From assembly GCA_018971195.1 (NCBI GenBank), contig JAGXBK010000005.1, positions 1-45,593 on the forward strand: a DNA stretch of 45,593 nucleotides, in the 5' to 3' direction. Below the pieces are notes generated by a model, which was not told where the DNA came from, made no database searches, and saw only the letters and a list, made by a program, of their open reading frames with translations. Position numbers and translations under genes: made by a program. The stretch comes from Betaproteobacteria bacterium. GTDB taxonomy: Bacteria > Pseudomonadota > Gammaproteobacteria > Burkholderiales > Casimicrobiaceae. Shown here piece by piece: positions 1 through 7,871 of the stretch (its first letter is position 1; every line of letters starts with the position of its first letter).

Positions 1-107
1 CTGACCCCATTTTCCCCCTTACCGCGCTGACCCCGTTTCCCGCGTATTACCGCTCTGACCCCATTTTCCCCGTTTCCCGCGTATTACAGCTCTGACCCCA
101 TTTTCCG
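1..107. repeat. Short imperfect repeat array at left edge
   Basis: Four copies of a unit starting CTGACCCC(A/G)TTTTCC begin at bases 1, 27, 55 and 92, with spacings of 26, 28 and 37 bases. The separators share CGCGTATTAC. Read on the minus strand the core is GGAAAATGGGGTCAGAGC, which resembles dispersed repeats that I recall near REP-type transposases in betaproteobacteria; that link is from memory. The array is cut by the window edge, so its full size is unknown. Its last unit supplies the end of the reductase gene that follows. Confidence 0.8.
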
Positions 108-1130
108 GGTCTCGGACTCGGCGGCGTAGGTGAAGCTGTCGGCGAAGAATTCCTCCGGTGAGAGCTTGCGCAGCATCGTGAAGTCGCGCCTCGCCGCGTC
201 GATCATCGGTGGCGCCCCGCAGGCATACACCTGATACCCGGACAGGTCCTTGAAATCGTTCATCACTGCCTGATGCACGAGCCCTGTGCGGCCGGGCCAG
301 GCATCGTCGGGGGCGGGATCCGAAAGTACGGGGATGAACGTGAAGTTGGGATTCTCGGTCTGCCATCTTCCCGGCAGGTCGGCGAGGTAGAGGTCGCGCT
401 TCGCGCGCGCGCCCCAGTACAGTACGATCTCGCGCGGAATCCGGTGGTGGAGCATGTGCTCGATGATCGCCTTGATCGGCGCGAAGCCGGTGCCGCCGGC
501 GACGAAGATCGCCGGCTTGTCGCTGTCCTCGCGCAGGTAGAATGCGCCGAGCGGACCCTCGAAGCGCAGGATCTCGCGCCCCTTGTAGGTCTTGAACAGC
601 GGGTCCGTGAACAATCCCCCCGGCGTGTGGCGGATATGCAGTTCGAGCAACGCGTCCGCGTGCGGTGGTGTCGCGAGCGAAAAGCTGCGGCGATGGCCGT
701 CCTTGAGCAGCAGATCGATGTACTGGCCGGCGAGGTACTGGAGGCGCTCCGACGTGGGCAGCTTCAGGCGGACGATCGCGACATCGGGGGCGACCTTGTC
801 GATCGACTCGACCCGGCAGGGGAGTCGCTTGATCTGGATGTCTCCTGCGCGGCGGACCTCGCGCACCTCGATGACAAGGTCGGTCTTCGGGCTCGCGCAA
901 CAGAAGAGCGCGAGCCCATGGCGCTTTTCGTCGTCGGTGAGCGTCGACGCCTGGTGGGGACCGTAGTCGACTTCGCCGTCCAGGATTCTCCCCTTGCAGG
1001 TTCCGCAGGCGCCGTTGCGGCAGCCGTACGGAATCATCAGGTCGGCGCGCATCGCGGCCTGCAGCACCGTTTCACCTGCATCGCAGGCGAACGCGTGGCC
1101 GCTGGGCCGTATGCTAATCTGCAGCGTCAT
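84..1130 (-). CDS. 2Fe-2S ferredoxin/FAD-NAD(P) oxidoreductase (CDP-6-deoxy-glucoseen reductase-like)
   Basis: A 348-residue electron-transfer flavoprotein. The N-terminal plant-type ferredoxin domain (about 1-95) has the cluster motif CRNGACGTC and a later Cys in the LFCCA stretch. A FAD domain follows with RSFSLATPP, where the family RxYS motif lies, and then a NAD(P) domain with GGTGFAPIK and a C-terminal YACGAPPM. This matches the AscD / phenol-hydroxylase-reductase type, which passes electrons from NAD(P)H through FAD to the iron-sulfur cluster; the partner oxygenase or reductase is not visible here. The ORF track opens one codon earlier at TTG; the ATG at 1130 is preferred. The last residues (RKMGSEL) and the stop codon are encoded by the repeat array at the window edge, so the natural C-terminus has probably been replaced. 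Confidence 0.88.
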   Translation of the reverse strand: MTLQISIRPSGHAFACDAGETVLQAAMRADLMIPYGCRNGACGTCKGRILDGEVDYGPHQASTLTDDEKRHGLALFCCASPKTDLVIEVREVRRAGDIQIKRLPCRVESIDKVAPDVAIVRLKLPTSERLQYLAGQYIDLLLKDGHRRSFSLATPPHADALLELHIRHTPGGLFTDPLFKTYKGREILRFEGPLGAFYLREDSDKPAIFVAGGTGFAPIKAIIEHMLHHRIPREIVLYWGARAKRDLYLADLPGRWQTENPNFTFIPVLSDPAPDDAWPGRTGLVHQAVMNDFKDLSGYQVYACGAPPMIDAARRDFTMLRKLSPEEFFADSFTYAAESETRKMGSEL

Positions 1131-1232
1131 CAAGGGGTCCGGTGCAAGGTCGGGCAGGCGAGCGTGCGCAACGGCCGCGCAAGGCGCAGGCCCCCATCAT
1201 CGATCGGTCGGCGGCGACGCCATTTCGACGTC

Positions 1233-2138
1233 ATGGCGCAGAGAATCCTGCTCGTGGGTTGCGGCGATATCGCATTGCGCGTCGCGGAGCTGTTGCGCCA
1301 CCGCGCGCGCCTCGTCGGCATCATCCGCAATCGCGACGACGTGCGCAGGGTGCGCGCCCACGGCATCGTTCCCCTTGTCGCCGATCTCGACCAGCCGCGC
1401 TCCCTCGACTGCATCCGCACCGCGCCCTGGGCCGTCCTGCATTTTGCGCCACCGCCTTCCGGCGGCAGGGATGATCCGCGCACCGTGCGGCTCCTCGCCG
1501 CTCTCGCGAGGGCGCGGATTATACCGCAGCGCTTCGTCTACATCTCGACATCGGGCGTTTATGGCGACTGCGCGGGCGCGCGCGTCGTCGAGACGCGCCC
1601 GCTGCGGGCGCAGACGCCCCGTGCCCGCCGCCGGGTCGCCGCGGAAGCGCATCTGCGCAGTTGGGCGACGCGCCACGGTGTCGGGCTCGCGATCCTGCGC
1701 GTGCCAGGCATCTATGCGCCGACCCGCCTCCCCCTCGACCGGCTGCGCCAGGGCACGCCGGCGCTCAACGCCGATGACGACGTCTTCACCAATCACATCC
1801 ACGCCGACGACCTCGCACGGGCCGTGGTTGCGGCCCTCTACCTCGCACGGCCGAATCGCGCCTACAACGTGAGCGACGACAGCGAGATGAAGATGGGTGC
1901 ATGGTTCGATGCGATTGCCGACGCCTACCAGTTGCCGCGCCCGCCGCGCGTGAGCTGGGAGGACGCCGAGCGGCAGATCGCGCCGATGCTGCTGTCCTTC
2001 ATGAGCGAGTCGCGGCGTCTGTCGAACCTGCGGATGAAGCGCGAGCTGCGGCTCGTGCTGCGGCACCCGACGCTCACGGCGATGCTCGCCGAAGCCGCGC
2101 CGCGGACCTTGCGCAAGCAGCTCGCGCTGCCGATTTGA
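1233..2138 (+). CDS. NAD-dependent epimerase/dehydratase-like SDR protein
   Basis: A 301-residue extended-SDR-like protein. The N-terminus has a Rossmann nucleotide-binding loop (ILLVGCGDIALRVA, about residues 4-17). A strand ending VYISTSGVYGD sits where the family's Ser/Tyr region lies, and a TNHIHADDLARAV segment near 190-200 is typical of epimerase folds. A clear YxxxK catalytic pair is not seen; Arg-rich sequence (RARRRVAAEAH) occupies that place, so activity is uncertain. It lies 24 bases upstream of ubiA on the same strand and may be cotranscribed with it. The ATG at 1233 was chosen because the Rossmann motif follows at once; the longer upstream ORF is open only because of high GC. The substrate is unknown. 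Confidence 0.75.
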   Translation: MAQRILLVGCGDIALRVAELLRHRARLVGIIRNRDDVRRVRAHGIVPLVADLDQPRSLDCIRTAPWAVLHFAPPPSGGRDDPRTVRLLAALARARIIPQRFVYISTSGVYGDCAGARVVETRPLRAQTPRARRRVAAEAHLRSWATRHGVGLAILRVPGIYAPTRLPLDRLRQGTPALNADDDVFTNHIHADDLARAVVAALYLARPNRAYNVSDDSEMKMGAWFDAIADAYQLPRPPRVSWEDAERQIAPMLLSFMSESRRLSNLRMKRELRLVLRHPTLTAMLAEAAPRTLRKQLALPI

Positions 2139-2162
2139 CGGTGTCGGCGTGAGCGTGCGGGC

Positions 2163-3083
2163 ATGACCGGGCAGGTTCCCTCGATGCGGCCGCGACTCTC
2201 GTTCGTCGAGCGCCTCGACGCGTATGAGCGGTTGCTGCGCCTCGACAAGCCGATCGGCACGCTGCTTCTGCTGTGGCCCACATTGTCCGCACTGTGGCTC
2301 GCCACGCGCGGCCAACCCTCGCTTTCTCTGGTCGTCATCTTCGTGATGGGCACCTGGGTGATGCGCTCCGCCGGCTGCGCGTTCAACGACTGGGCCGACC
2401 GTGATTTCGACGCTCACGTGAAGCGCACCGCGCACCGGCCGCTCGCGGCCGGTGTCATCGCGCCCTGGGAGGCGCTGGTCGTCGGCGCGGTGCTCGCAGC
2501 CGTCGCCTTCACGTTCGTGCTCTTCACCAATCGGACGACCGTCCTGTGGTCGTTCCCGGCGCTGGGGATCGCGATCGCCTACCCGTTCTTCAAGCGCTTC
2601 TTTGCGATTCCGCAGGCGTTTCTCGGCATTGCCTTCTCGTTCGGCATCCCGATGGCCTATGCCGCGGCCCAGGACCGCATTGTGCCGATCGCGTGGCTCC
2701 TGCTCGCGATCAACCTGATCTGGGTCGTCGCCTACGACACCGAGTATGCGATGGTCGACCGCGACGACGATGCGAAGATCGGCATCAGGACCTCCGCGCT
2801 GACGCTCGGCCGCCACGACATCGCGGCTGTCGCGCTCTGCTACGCCGTCTATCTCGCTGCGATGGCGTGGATCGGGCGCGTCCATGCGCTCGGATGGCCA
2901 TACGCCGCCGGGCTCGCGATCGCGCTGGCGATCGCGGTCCACCACCTGTGGATCATCCGGCGGCGCGAGCGGGAAGCCTGCTTTCGCGCATTCCTCGGCA
3001 ACCACTGGCTGGGCCTCGCGATCTTCGCGGGGATCGCGCTGGACTATGCGCTGCGAGCCGGTCGCTGGCCGCGTGCGTGGTGA
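2163..3083 (+). CDS. ubiA: 4-hydroxybenzoate polyprenyltransferase UbiA
   Basis: A 306-residue integral membrane prenyltransferase that joins 4-hydroxybenzoate to the polyprenyl diphosphate tail, the membrane step of ubiquinone synthesis. Both Mg-diphosphate binding motifs are visible: NDWADRDFD at about 75-83 and DTEYAMVDRDDD at about 191-202, with several hydrophobic helices between and after them. The N-terminal LLRLDKPIGTLLLLWPT is characteristic of the family. Length fits (E. coli about 290). A second in-frame ATG at codon 8 is possible. The stop overlaps the GTG of the next gene (GTGA), suggesting coupling. The pathway decarboxylase gene ubiD lies 2 kb downstream on the same strand. Confidence 0.95.
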   Translation: MTGQVPSMRPRLSFVERLDAYERLLRLDKPIGTLLLLWPTLSALWLATRGQPSLSLVVIFVMGTWVMRSAGCAFNDWADRDFDAHVKRTAHRPLAAGVIAPWEALVVGAVLAAVAFTFVLFTNRTTVLWSFPALGIAIAYPFFKRFFAIPQAFLGIAFSFGIPMAYAAAQDRIVPIAWLLLAINLIWVVAYDTEYAMVDRDDDAKIGIRTSALTLGRHDIAAVALCYAVYLAAMAWIGRVHALGWPYAAGLAIALAIAVHHLWIIRRREREACFRAFLGNHWLGLAIFAGIALDYALRAGRWPRAW

Positions 3084-3586
3084 GCCGACCCGCTGCGCCC
3101 CGCGCCCGGCGCCGCCGCGGCCTGCCACCGGTGCTCGGGTCCGATGCGAGGGTGCTGATCCTCGGCAGCTTCCCGAGCGAGGCTTCGCTCGCCGCGAGGC
3201 AGTACTACGCGCACCCGCGCAACCATTTCTGGCCGATCCTGGGTGCCGTCCTCGGCGAGGCGCTCGCGGAGCTTCCGTATGACCAGCGGCTCGCCCGCGT
3301 GCGTGCTCACAGGGTGGGGATCTGGGATACGATCGTCGCCTGCGAGCGCGACGGAAGCCTCGACGCGGCGATCCGCAATGCCGAGTGCGGCGAGATCGCG
3401 CGGGCGCGTCGCGTCGCCCGAGGGCTGAAGGCGGTGTGCTTCAACGGGAGGACCGCGGGCCGAGCGGGCGCGGCCTGGCGCGAGGCGGGCTACGCGACGC
3501 TCGTCCTGCCGTCGACAAGCCCGGCGTACACCTTGCCCCTGGCGGACAAGCTCGCCGCATGGCGCGCGCTCGCGAGCTGGCTGTGA
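3080..3586 (+). CDS. DNA-deoxyinosine glycosylase (uracil-DNA glycosylase superfamily)
   Basis: A 168-residue protein with family landmarks in order: VLILGSFPSEASL near residue 23, HPRNHFWPIL near 42, GIWDTI near 76, and LPSTSPAYT near 145. These match the hypoxanthine/deoxyinosine DNA glycosylase branch of the uracil-DNA glycosylase superfamily, which removes deaminated adenine for base-excision repair. The start is taken as GTG 3080, overlapping the ubiA stop by four bases (GTGA); the preceding GTG at 3077 is an alternative. No ATG fits the conserved N-terminus. The 3' end overlaps the next small ORF in the same GTGA manner. Confidence 0.85.
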   Translation: MSRPAAPRARRRRGLPPVLGSDARVLILGSFPSEASLAARQYYAHPRNHFWPILGAVLGEALAELPYDQRLARVRAHRVGIWDTIVACERDGSLDAAIRNAECGEIARARRVARGLKAVCFNGRTAGRAGAAWREAGYATLVLPSTSPAYTLPLADKLAAWRALASWL

Positions 3587-3768
3587 TCCGCAAGCTGCGT
3601 ACGCGCGTCTACTTCGATTTCTCGGAGGTCGACGGCGAAAGGAAGTCATTGACACTCCGGAATCCCGGCCACGGGCAGGGCGAGGACTGGATGAGGGCGA
3701 AAGCGCATTTCGCGAGCGCGTGGCCGGAAGTGATGGCGAGCCTCGAAAAGCGCTACGCCAAACCCTGA
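3583..3768 (+). CDS. Small hypothetical protein (61 residues)
   Basis: A short reading frame starting at GTG 3583, which overlaps the glycosylase stop by four bases (GTGA), just as the glycosylase overlaps ubiA. The predicted peptide begins VIRKLRTRVYFDFSEVDG and ends EKRYAKP. It is charged and soluble, with aromatic-rich strands and no membrane segment or signal peptide. I do not recognise it. The protein-like composition and the translational-coupling geometry argue that it is real; a start at ATG 3559, inside the glycosylase gene, is also possible. It is followed 15 bases later by the SDR gene. Confidence 0.5.
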   Translation: MIRKLRTRVYFDFSEVDGERKSLTLRNPGHGQGEDWMRAKAHFASAWPEVMASLEKRYAKP

Positions 3769-3783
3769 TCCGGAGCAAGAACG

Positions 3784-4569
3784 ATGGATATGGGATTGCG
3801 TGACAAGGTCGTCGTCGTCACCGGCGCGAGCCGGGGCATCGGCTTCGCCTGCGCGCAGGCGTTCGTCCGGGAGGGCGCGCGGGTCGCGCTGATCTCGCGC
3901 AATCGCGCGAATCTCGACGCCGCCGCGGCCAGCATCGGTGACTGCGCGCATCGCCCGACCGTGTTCGTCGCCGACCTCCGCGATGCCACGCAGGCGCTCG
4001 CCATGGTCGACGCCGTCGAGTCGACGCTGGGTCCGATCGACGTGCTGGTCAACTCGGCAGGCGCTGCGAAGCGCTATCCACCGGGCGAGATCGACGCCCA
4101 GGCGTGGCACGACGCGATGGACGCCAAGTTCTTCAGCTACATCCATCCGCTGGATGCGATCGTCAAGCGGATGGGGGCGCGCGGGCGCGGGGCGATCGTC
4201 AACATCATCGGCATGGGCGGCAAGGTCGGCCAGCCGGTGCATGTCCCCGGCGGCGCTGCCAACGCCGCACTGATGCTCGCGACGACCGGCCTTGCGGCCG
4301 CTTACGGGCCGAAAGGCGTGCGCGTCAACGCGATCAATCCCGGCGGCACGATGACCGGGCGGGTCCACGAAGGCCTCCAGGCCGAAGCGCGGATGAGCGG
4401 ACTCGGCGCGGAGGAGATTCTCGCGCGGCAGGAAGCGCGCATTCCGCTGCGCCGGCTCGGCACGCCTGAAGAGGTCGCGCAGGTGGCGCTGTTCCTCGCC
4501 TCGGCGCAGGCGAGCTACGTCACCGGCGCGATCGTTCCCATGGATGGCGGCGCCGCGTCGGTCATCTAG
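3784..4569 (+). CDS. Short-chain dehydrogenase/reductase-like protein lacking the catalytic Tyr-Lys pair
   Basis: A 261-residue classical SDR fold. The cofactor loop TGASRGIG (13-20), the structural NSAG (90-93), and the C-terminal VRVNAINPGG and PMDGG segments are intact. Where active SDRs have YxxxK, this protein reads PGGAANAAL: aligned on the following AAL, the Tyr falls on Gly156 and the Lys on Asn160. The preceding serine strand reads NIIGMGGK. Canonical oxidoreductase chemistry is therefore doubtful, although the nucleotide site is kept. A GGAG ribosome-binding site lies nine bases before ATG 3784. The gene is on the ubiA side of the cluster and converges with a small minus-strand gene 31 bases on. 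Substrate or role cannot be inferred. Confidence 0.88.
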   Translation: MDMGLRDKVVVVTGASRGIGFACAQAFVREGARVALISRNRANLDAAAASIGDCAHRPTVFVADLRDATQALAMVDAVESTLGPIDVLVNSAGAAKRYPPGEIDAQAWHDAMDAKFFSYIHPLDAIVKRMGARGRGAIVNIIGMGGKVGQPVHVPGGAANAALMLATTGLAAAYGPKGVRVNAINPGGTMTGRVHEGLQAEARMSGLGAEEILARQEARIPLRRLGTPEEVAQVALFLASAQASYVTGAIVPMDGGAASVI

Positions 4570-4600
4570 CGTCGAATGCGGCGTCGGCGGGGGTGCCGGA

Positions 4601-4924
4601 TCAATACGCGAGCAGGGTCAGCTTTCGCGTCTTGCGCTTCGCCGGCGTGGCCGAGGCATCGGCTTGGGGTGCATCGCCTGCGTCGGCCGCCTGGAGCAGC
4701 ACGCGCGTGCCGCCCCGGGCATCGCCGATCGAAAAGGTCAATCCGCTGAGCTTCGCGAACTCGTCCCGCTCGTCGCATCGGAGTGGCGCTGAAAAGCGCA
4801 GCGTGCCGTCGCTTTCCACCTGCACGCGCCGCATCTGCCGGACGGTTGCCGACGTTGCCTTGTGGCGCTCGTGCGCCGGCAAACCTGCACCGGCAAGGCT
4901 CGCGTACCGCAGCAGCTCATCCAT
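4601..4924 (-). CDS. Hypothetical protein (107 residues)
   Basis: I do not recognise this gene. Starting from ATG 4924 it has a good ribosome-binding site (AGGAG, seven bases before the start). The protein begins MDELLRYASLAGAG, has a central strand-rich stretch (VQVESDGTLRFSAP), and ends in a basic tail (PAKRKTRKLTLLAY). There is no signal peptide or membrane helix. It converges with the SDR gene and diverges from ubiD, sharing the 220-base region between them. The much longer frame listed in the ORF track is an open-frame extension without supporting features. Confidence 0.6.
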   Translation of the reverse strand: MDELLRYASLAGAGLPAHERHKATSATVRQMRRVQVESDGTLRFSAPLRCDERDEFAKLSGLTFSIGDARGGTRVLLQAADAGDAPQADASATPAKRKTRKLTLLAY

Positions 4925-5144
4925 GGCCAGGACTCCTCGGCAAGCCCGGCGCCGGCAGGACGCCGTGAAAGTCGCGGTAAACTCCGTGCGCAGCGCAACC
5001 CCGACCTCTTCGACAGCTGCCGGTGCGAATGATTCAAGTATCGCGACTCCTGCGAATCCGCGCGGGTGAACTATCAATGGCGCGCCGGCTGAATATTCGC
5101 ATTGCTCCAGGCACCGGTGCCGAGTCGCGACGCGGGGAAGGCCC

Positions 5145-6662
5145 ATGAGATACGCCGATCTGCGCGATTTCATCGGCCAGCTCGAGGCGGCAGGCGAATT
5201 GACCCGTGTGCGCGAGCCCGTCGACCCGAGGCTCGAGATGACGGCCCTGTGCGATCGGGCGCTACGCGCGCATGGTCCGGCGCTGCTGTTCGAGTCGCCT
5301 AAAGGAAATTTCCGCAGTCCGTCGGGCACCACGATTCCGGTGCTGGGCAACCTGTTCGGTACGCCGGAGCGCGTCGCCCGGGCGATGGGCGCCGATCCCG
5401 GTCGCTGGCAGGAGGGCCTGCGCGAAGTCGGGCGCCTGCTCGCCTACCTGAAGGAGCCCGAGCCACCGACGAGCCTGAAGGACGCGTGGCAGACGACGCG
5501 GCCGGTGTTCATGAAGGTGCTCGATATGGCGCCGAAGGAGCGTCGCTCGGGTCCCTGCCAGGAGGTCGTGTGGGAGGGTGCCGACGTCGACCTTTCACGC
5601 CTGCCGATCCAGACCTGCTGGCCGGGCGATGCGGGGCCGCTGATCACCTGGGGCCTGACGGTGACGCGCGGGCCGCACAAGAAGCGGCAAAACCTCGCGA
5701 TCTACCGCCAGCAGGTGACTGCCCGCGACAAGGTGATCATGCGCTGGCTCGCCCACCGCGGCGGTGCGCTCGATTTCCGCGACCACGCGCTGGCCTCGCC
5801 GGGGGCGCCGTTTCCGATCGCCGTGGCGCTCGGCGCCGATCCGGCGACGATCCTCGGCGCGGTGACGCCGGTGCCCGATACGCTTTCCGAATACCAGTTC
5901 GCCGGCCTGCTGCGCGGCGGACGCACCGAGATCGTCAAGTGCCTGACCCACGACCTGCAGGTTCCGGCCAGCGCCGAGATCGTGCTGGAAGGCTTCATCC
6001 GCCCCGATGCCGACGACCCTACGGGCTACGAATCCGCGCTCGAGGGGCCGTTCGGCGACCATACCGGCTATTACAACGAGACCGAGCGCTTCCCGGTGTT
6101 CACGATCGAGCGCATGACATTGCGTCGTGATCCGATCTATCACTCGACCTACACCGGCAAGCCACCCGACGAGCCGGCGGTGCTGGGCGTCGCATTGAAC
6201 GAGGTGTTCGTTCCGCTGCTGCAGCGCCAGTATCCGGAGATCGCGGACTTCTACCTGCCGCCCGAAGGCTGCAGCTACCGGCTGGCCGTCGTCGCGATGA
6301 AGAAGCAGTATGCGGGGCACGCGAAGCGCGTGATGTTCGGCATCTGGAGCTTTCTGCGCCAGTTCATGTACACGAAGATGATCATCGTCACCGACGACGA
6401 CGTGAACATCCGCGACTGGAAAGACGTGATCTGGGCGCTGACGACGCGCGTCGACCCGGCGCGCGACACGCTGATCGTGCCCGATACGCCGATCGACTAT
6501 CTCGACTTCGCGTCCCCGGTCGCCGGACTTGGCAGCAAGCTCGGCATCGATGCGACCCACAAGTGGCCCGGCGAGACCACGCGCGAATGGGGTCGCCCGA
6601 TCGCCATGGATGCGGCGGTCGAGGCGCGGGCCGACGCGATCTGGAGCGCGCTCGGGCTCTGA
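5145..6662 (+). CDS. ubiD: UbiD family decarboxylase (4-hydroxy-3-polyprenylbenzoate decarboxylase)
   Basis: A 505-residue UbiD, close to the 497 residues of the E. coli enzyme. The family uses prenylated FMN to decarboxylate the prenylated 4-hydroxybenzoate made by UbiA. Recognisable stretches include NLAIYRQQV in the N-terminal half, [15 protein letters not shown] near 290-305, and the C-terminal [13 protein letters not shown]. No ubiX (the prFMN synthase) is in the window. A GGGGAAGG ribosome-binding site precedes ATG 5145. It diverges from the 107-residue hypothetical gene and ends one base before the convergent YqjK-like gene. Some UbiD homologues act on other aromatic acids, but the length and the nearby ubiA favour the ubiquinone role. 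Confidence 0.92.
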   Translation: MRYADLRDFIGQLEAAGELTRVREPVDPRLEMTALCDRALRAHGPALLFESPKGNFRSPSGTTIPVLGNLFGTPERVARAMGADPGRWQEGLREVGRLLAYLKEPEPPTSLKDAWQTTRPVFMKVLDMAPKERRSGPCQEVVWEGADVDLSRLPIQTCWPGDAGPLITWGLTVTRGPHKKRQNLAIYRQQVTARDKVIMRWLAHRGGALDFRDHALASPGAPFPIAVALGADPATILGAVTPVPDTLSEYQFAGLLRGGRTEIVKCLTHDLQVPASAEIVLEGFIRPDADDPTGYESALEGPFGDHTGYYNETERFPVFTIERMTLRRDPIYHSTYTGKPPDEPAVLGVALNEVFVPLLQRQYPEIADFYLPPEGCSYRLAVVAMKKQYAGHAKRVMFGIWSFLRQFMYTKMIIVTDDDVNIRDWKDVIWALTTRVDPARDTLIVPDTPIDYLDFASPVAGLGSKLGIDATHKWPGETTREWGRPIAMDAAVEARADAIWSALGL

Positions 6663-6663
6663 C

Positions 6664-6939
6664 CTAGCGGCTGCGCAGGCCGCCGATGATGCGGAACGCG
6701 ACGAGCCCGACCGACAGCGCGCGCGCGAGCAGTCCGAGGCGGCTCGCGCCGAAGAGCGGAATCGCGAGCCGGATCGCGCGCGCGACCATCGGATGCATCC
6801 GCCCGAGGCGTCCGGCCTCGGGGTGAGGCTCGAACGCGTCCGCGAGATCGCGCACTGCCACCGCGAGGTCGATGCGCTCGAGATCGGTCCTGGCCACGAG
6901 CAGGGCCTTGCGTGTCGCGAGATCGTCGAGGCGGCTCAT
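6664..6939 (-). CDS. YqjK-like small protein
   Basis: A 91-residue basic protein, MSRLDDLATRKALL at the N-terminus, with a weakly hydrophobic helix near the C-terminus (LGLLARALSVGLVAFRIIGG). It is the last gene of a three-gene minus-strand cluster whose order (DUF883 protein, YqjE-like, this gene) matches E. coli yqjD-yqjE-yqjK. Its ATG overlaps the stop of the YqjE-like gene (ATGA). The longer frame in the ORF track starts inside that gene and is rejected. The family's function is not established; position and size carry the assignment. Confidence 0.72.
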   Translation of the reverse strand: MSRLDDLATRKALLVARTDLERIDLAVAVRDLADAFEPHPEAGRLGRMHPMVARAIRLAIPLFGASRLGLLARALSVGLVAFRIIGGLRSR

Positions 6940-7340
6940 GGCCGGGCCGGCGGCTCGCTGTCGCGGCGGTGATGCAGCCACTCGGCGTCCTTGCGCAGTG
7001 CATCGATCGATGCTGCGAACGGCGTCGGCGCGGCCTTGCGCAACGATGCCTGGCGCCACAGCGCTGCGGCGCCGACGATCGCATACAGCAGCGCGACGAC
7101 GACGATCGTCTCGTAGCGGTAACTGTCCCAGAAGTATGCGATGACGCCGAAAGTGACGACGATCGCCGCGAAGCCGAAGGCGACGACGGCGACGGCGACG
7201 AGTCCGATCGTCGCCTTCAGGCGCTCGCGCTCCTCGGCGAATTCCACGCTGGCGAGCTCGATGCGCGTGCGCAGCAGCGAGATCGCCGACGCGGAGAGCC
7301 GCGTCGCCACGAACCTGACTCCGCCCTCCGGGACGGGCAT
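6936..7340 (-). CDS. Phage holin family / YqjE-like membrane protein
   Basis: A 134-residue inner-membrane protein. An amphipathic N-terminal region (ISLLRTRIELASVEFAEERERLK) is followed by two membrane helices, about residues 45-68 and 75-98 (IVVVALLYAIVGAAALW). This layout is that of the YqjE / DUF1469 family, which carries the name phage holin superfamily III, although these are chromosomal envelope proteins. It lies 13 bases after the DUF883 gene and overlaps the YqjK-like gene by four bases, so the three are probably cotranscribed. Confidence 0.82.
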   Translation of the reverse strand: MPVPEGGVRFVATRLSASAISLLRTRIELASVEFAEERERLKATIGLVAVAVVAFGFAAIVVTFGVIAYFWDSYRYETIVVVALLYAIVGAAALWRQASLRKAAPTPFAASIDALRKDAEWLHHRRDSEPPARP

Positions 7341-7353
7341 GATGATGCGACGA

Positions 7354-7653
7354 TCAGCGCCGGTTCATCAGCAGGCCGGCGACGAAGCCCATCGCGGCCG
7401 CGGCACCGATCGCCCACCAGGGGTTGTCGTGCACGTAGTCGTCGGTCACGCGTGCGGCGTCCTTCGCGCGGTCGACCGCCTCGCCCTGCAGCTCCTGCAG
7501 GCGCAGCTTGGCGGCGAGGAGCTTGGCCTCGACCTGTGCGCGCAGATCCTTCGCTCGCTCGCCGCTCTCGGTGCCGGCGCGCTTCAGCAGGTCCTCGGCA
7601 TCCGAGAGCATCGAGGAGAAATCGTCGAGGAGCGTATCGCGGGAAGTGGTCAT
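7354..7653 (-). CDS. DUF883 (YqjD/ElaB) family membrane-anchored protein
   Basis: A 99-residue protein with a long charged helical N-terminal part (about 1-70, rich in Leu, Ala, Glu and Lys) and a single C-terminal membrane segment, NPWWAIGAAAAMGFVAGLLMNRR. This is the signature of the ElaB/YgaM/YqjD family; E. coli YqjD is reported to bind ribosomes and the inner membrane in stationary phase. It is the first gene of the yqjDEK-like cluster. A TATAAT box lies about 80 bases upstream. Ribosome-binding site AAGGAG lies seven bases before ATG 7653. Confidence 0.9.
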   Translation of the reverse strand: MTTSRDTLLDDFSSMLSDAEDLLKRAGTESGERAKDLRAQVEAKLLAAKLRLQELQGEAVDRAKDAARVTDDYVHDNPWWAIGAAAAMGFVAGLLMNRR

Positions 7654-7730
7654 GCTCGACTCCTTCTGATGGGGTTACCGGGTCGCGGCATCGTCCGCTG
7701 GGATCGCGCGTGCCGCGGTCGATCCGATCC

Positions 7731-7761
7731 ATTATAGCGGCCGGGCACCGGATGCGGGCAA
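7731..7761 (-). promoter_or_regulatory. Candidate promoter for the yqjDEK-like cluster
   Basis: On the minus strand a perfect TATAAT (7736-7731) has TTGCCC (7761-7756) upstream with a 19-base spacer, longer than the usual 17. Transcription would begin about 70 bases before the DUF883 start. The stretch lies in a non-coding gap between divergent genes. Confidence 0.45.
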
Positions 7762-7871
7762 AGCGCGCCCGGCGGCGACGCCCGGACCGCTTGATACGGA
7801 CACGGGCTCCCCAATCTATCGCGATACAACGGGCGCCGACGGGCGGCGCGCGTGGAACCAGGGAGATTTCG

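Noticed and set aside
1-107. Left-edge repeats considered as a CRISPR array
   Set aside because: Spacings of 26, 28 and 37 bases contain no unique spacers of normal length, units are imperfect, and no cas gene is near.
1517-1523. Perfect TATAAT on the minus strand within the epimerase gene
   Set aside because: It is inside a coding region with no minus-strand gene to serve; likely chance.
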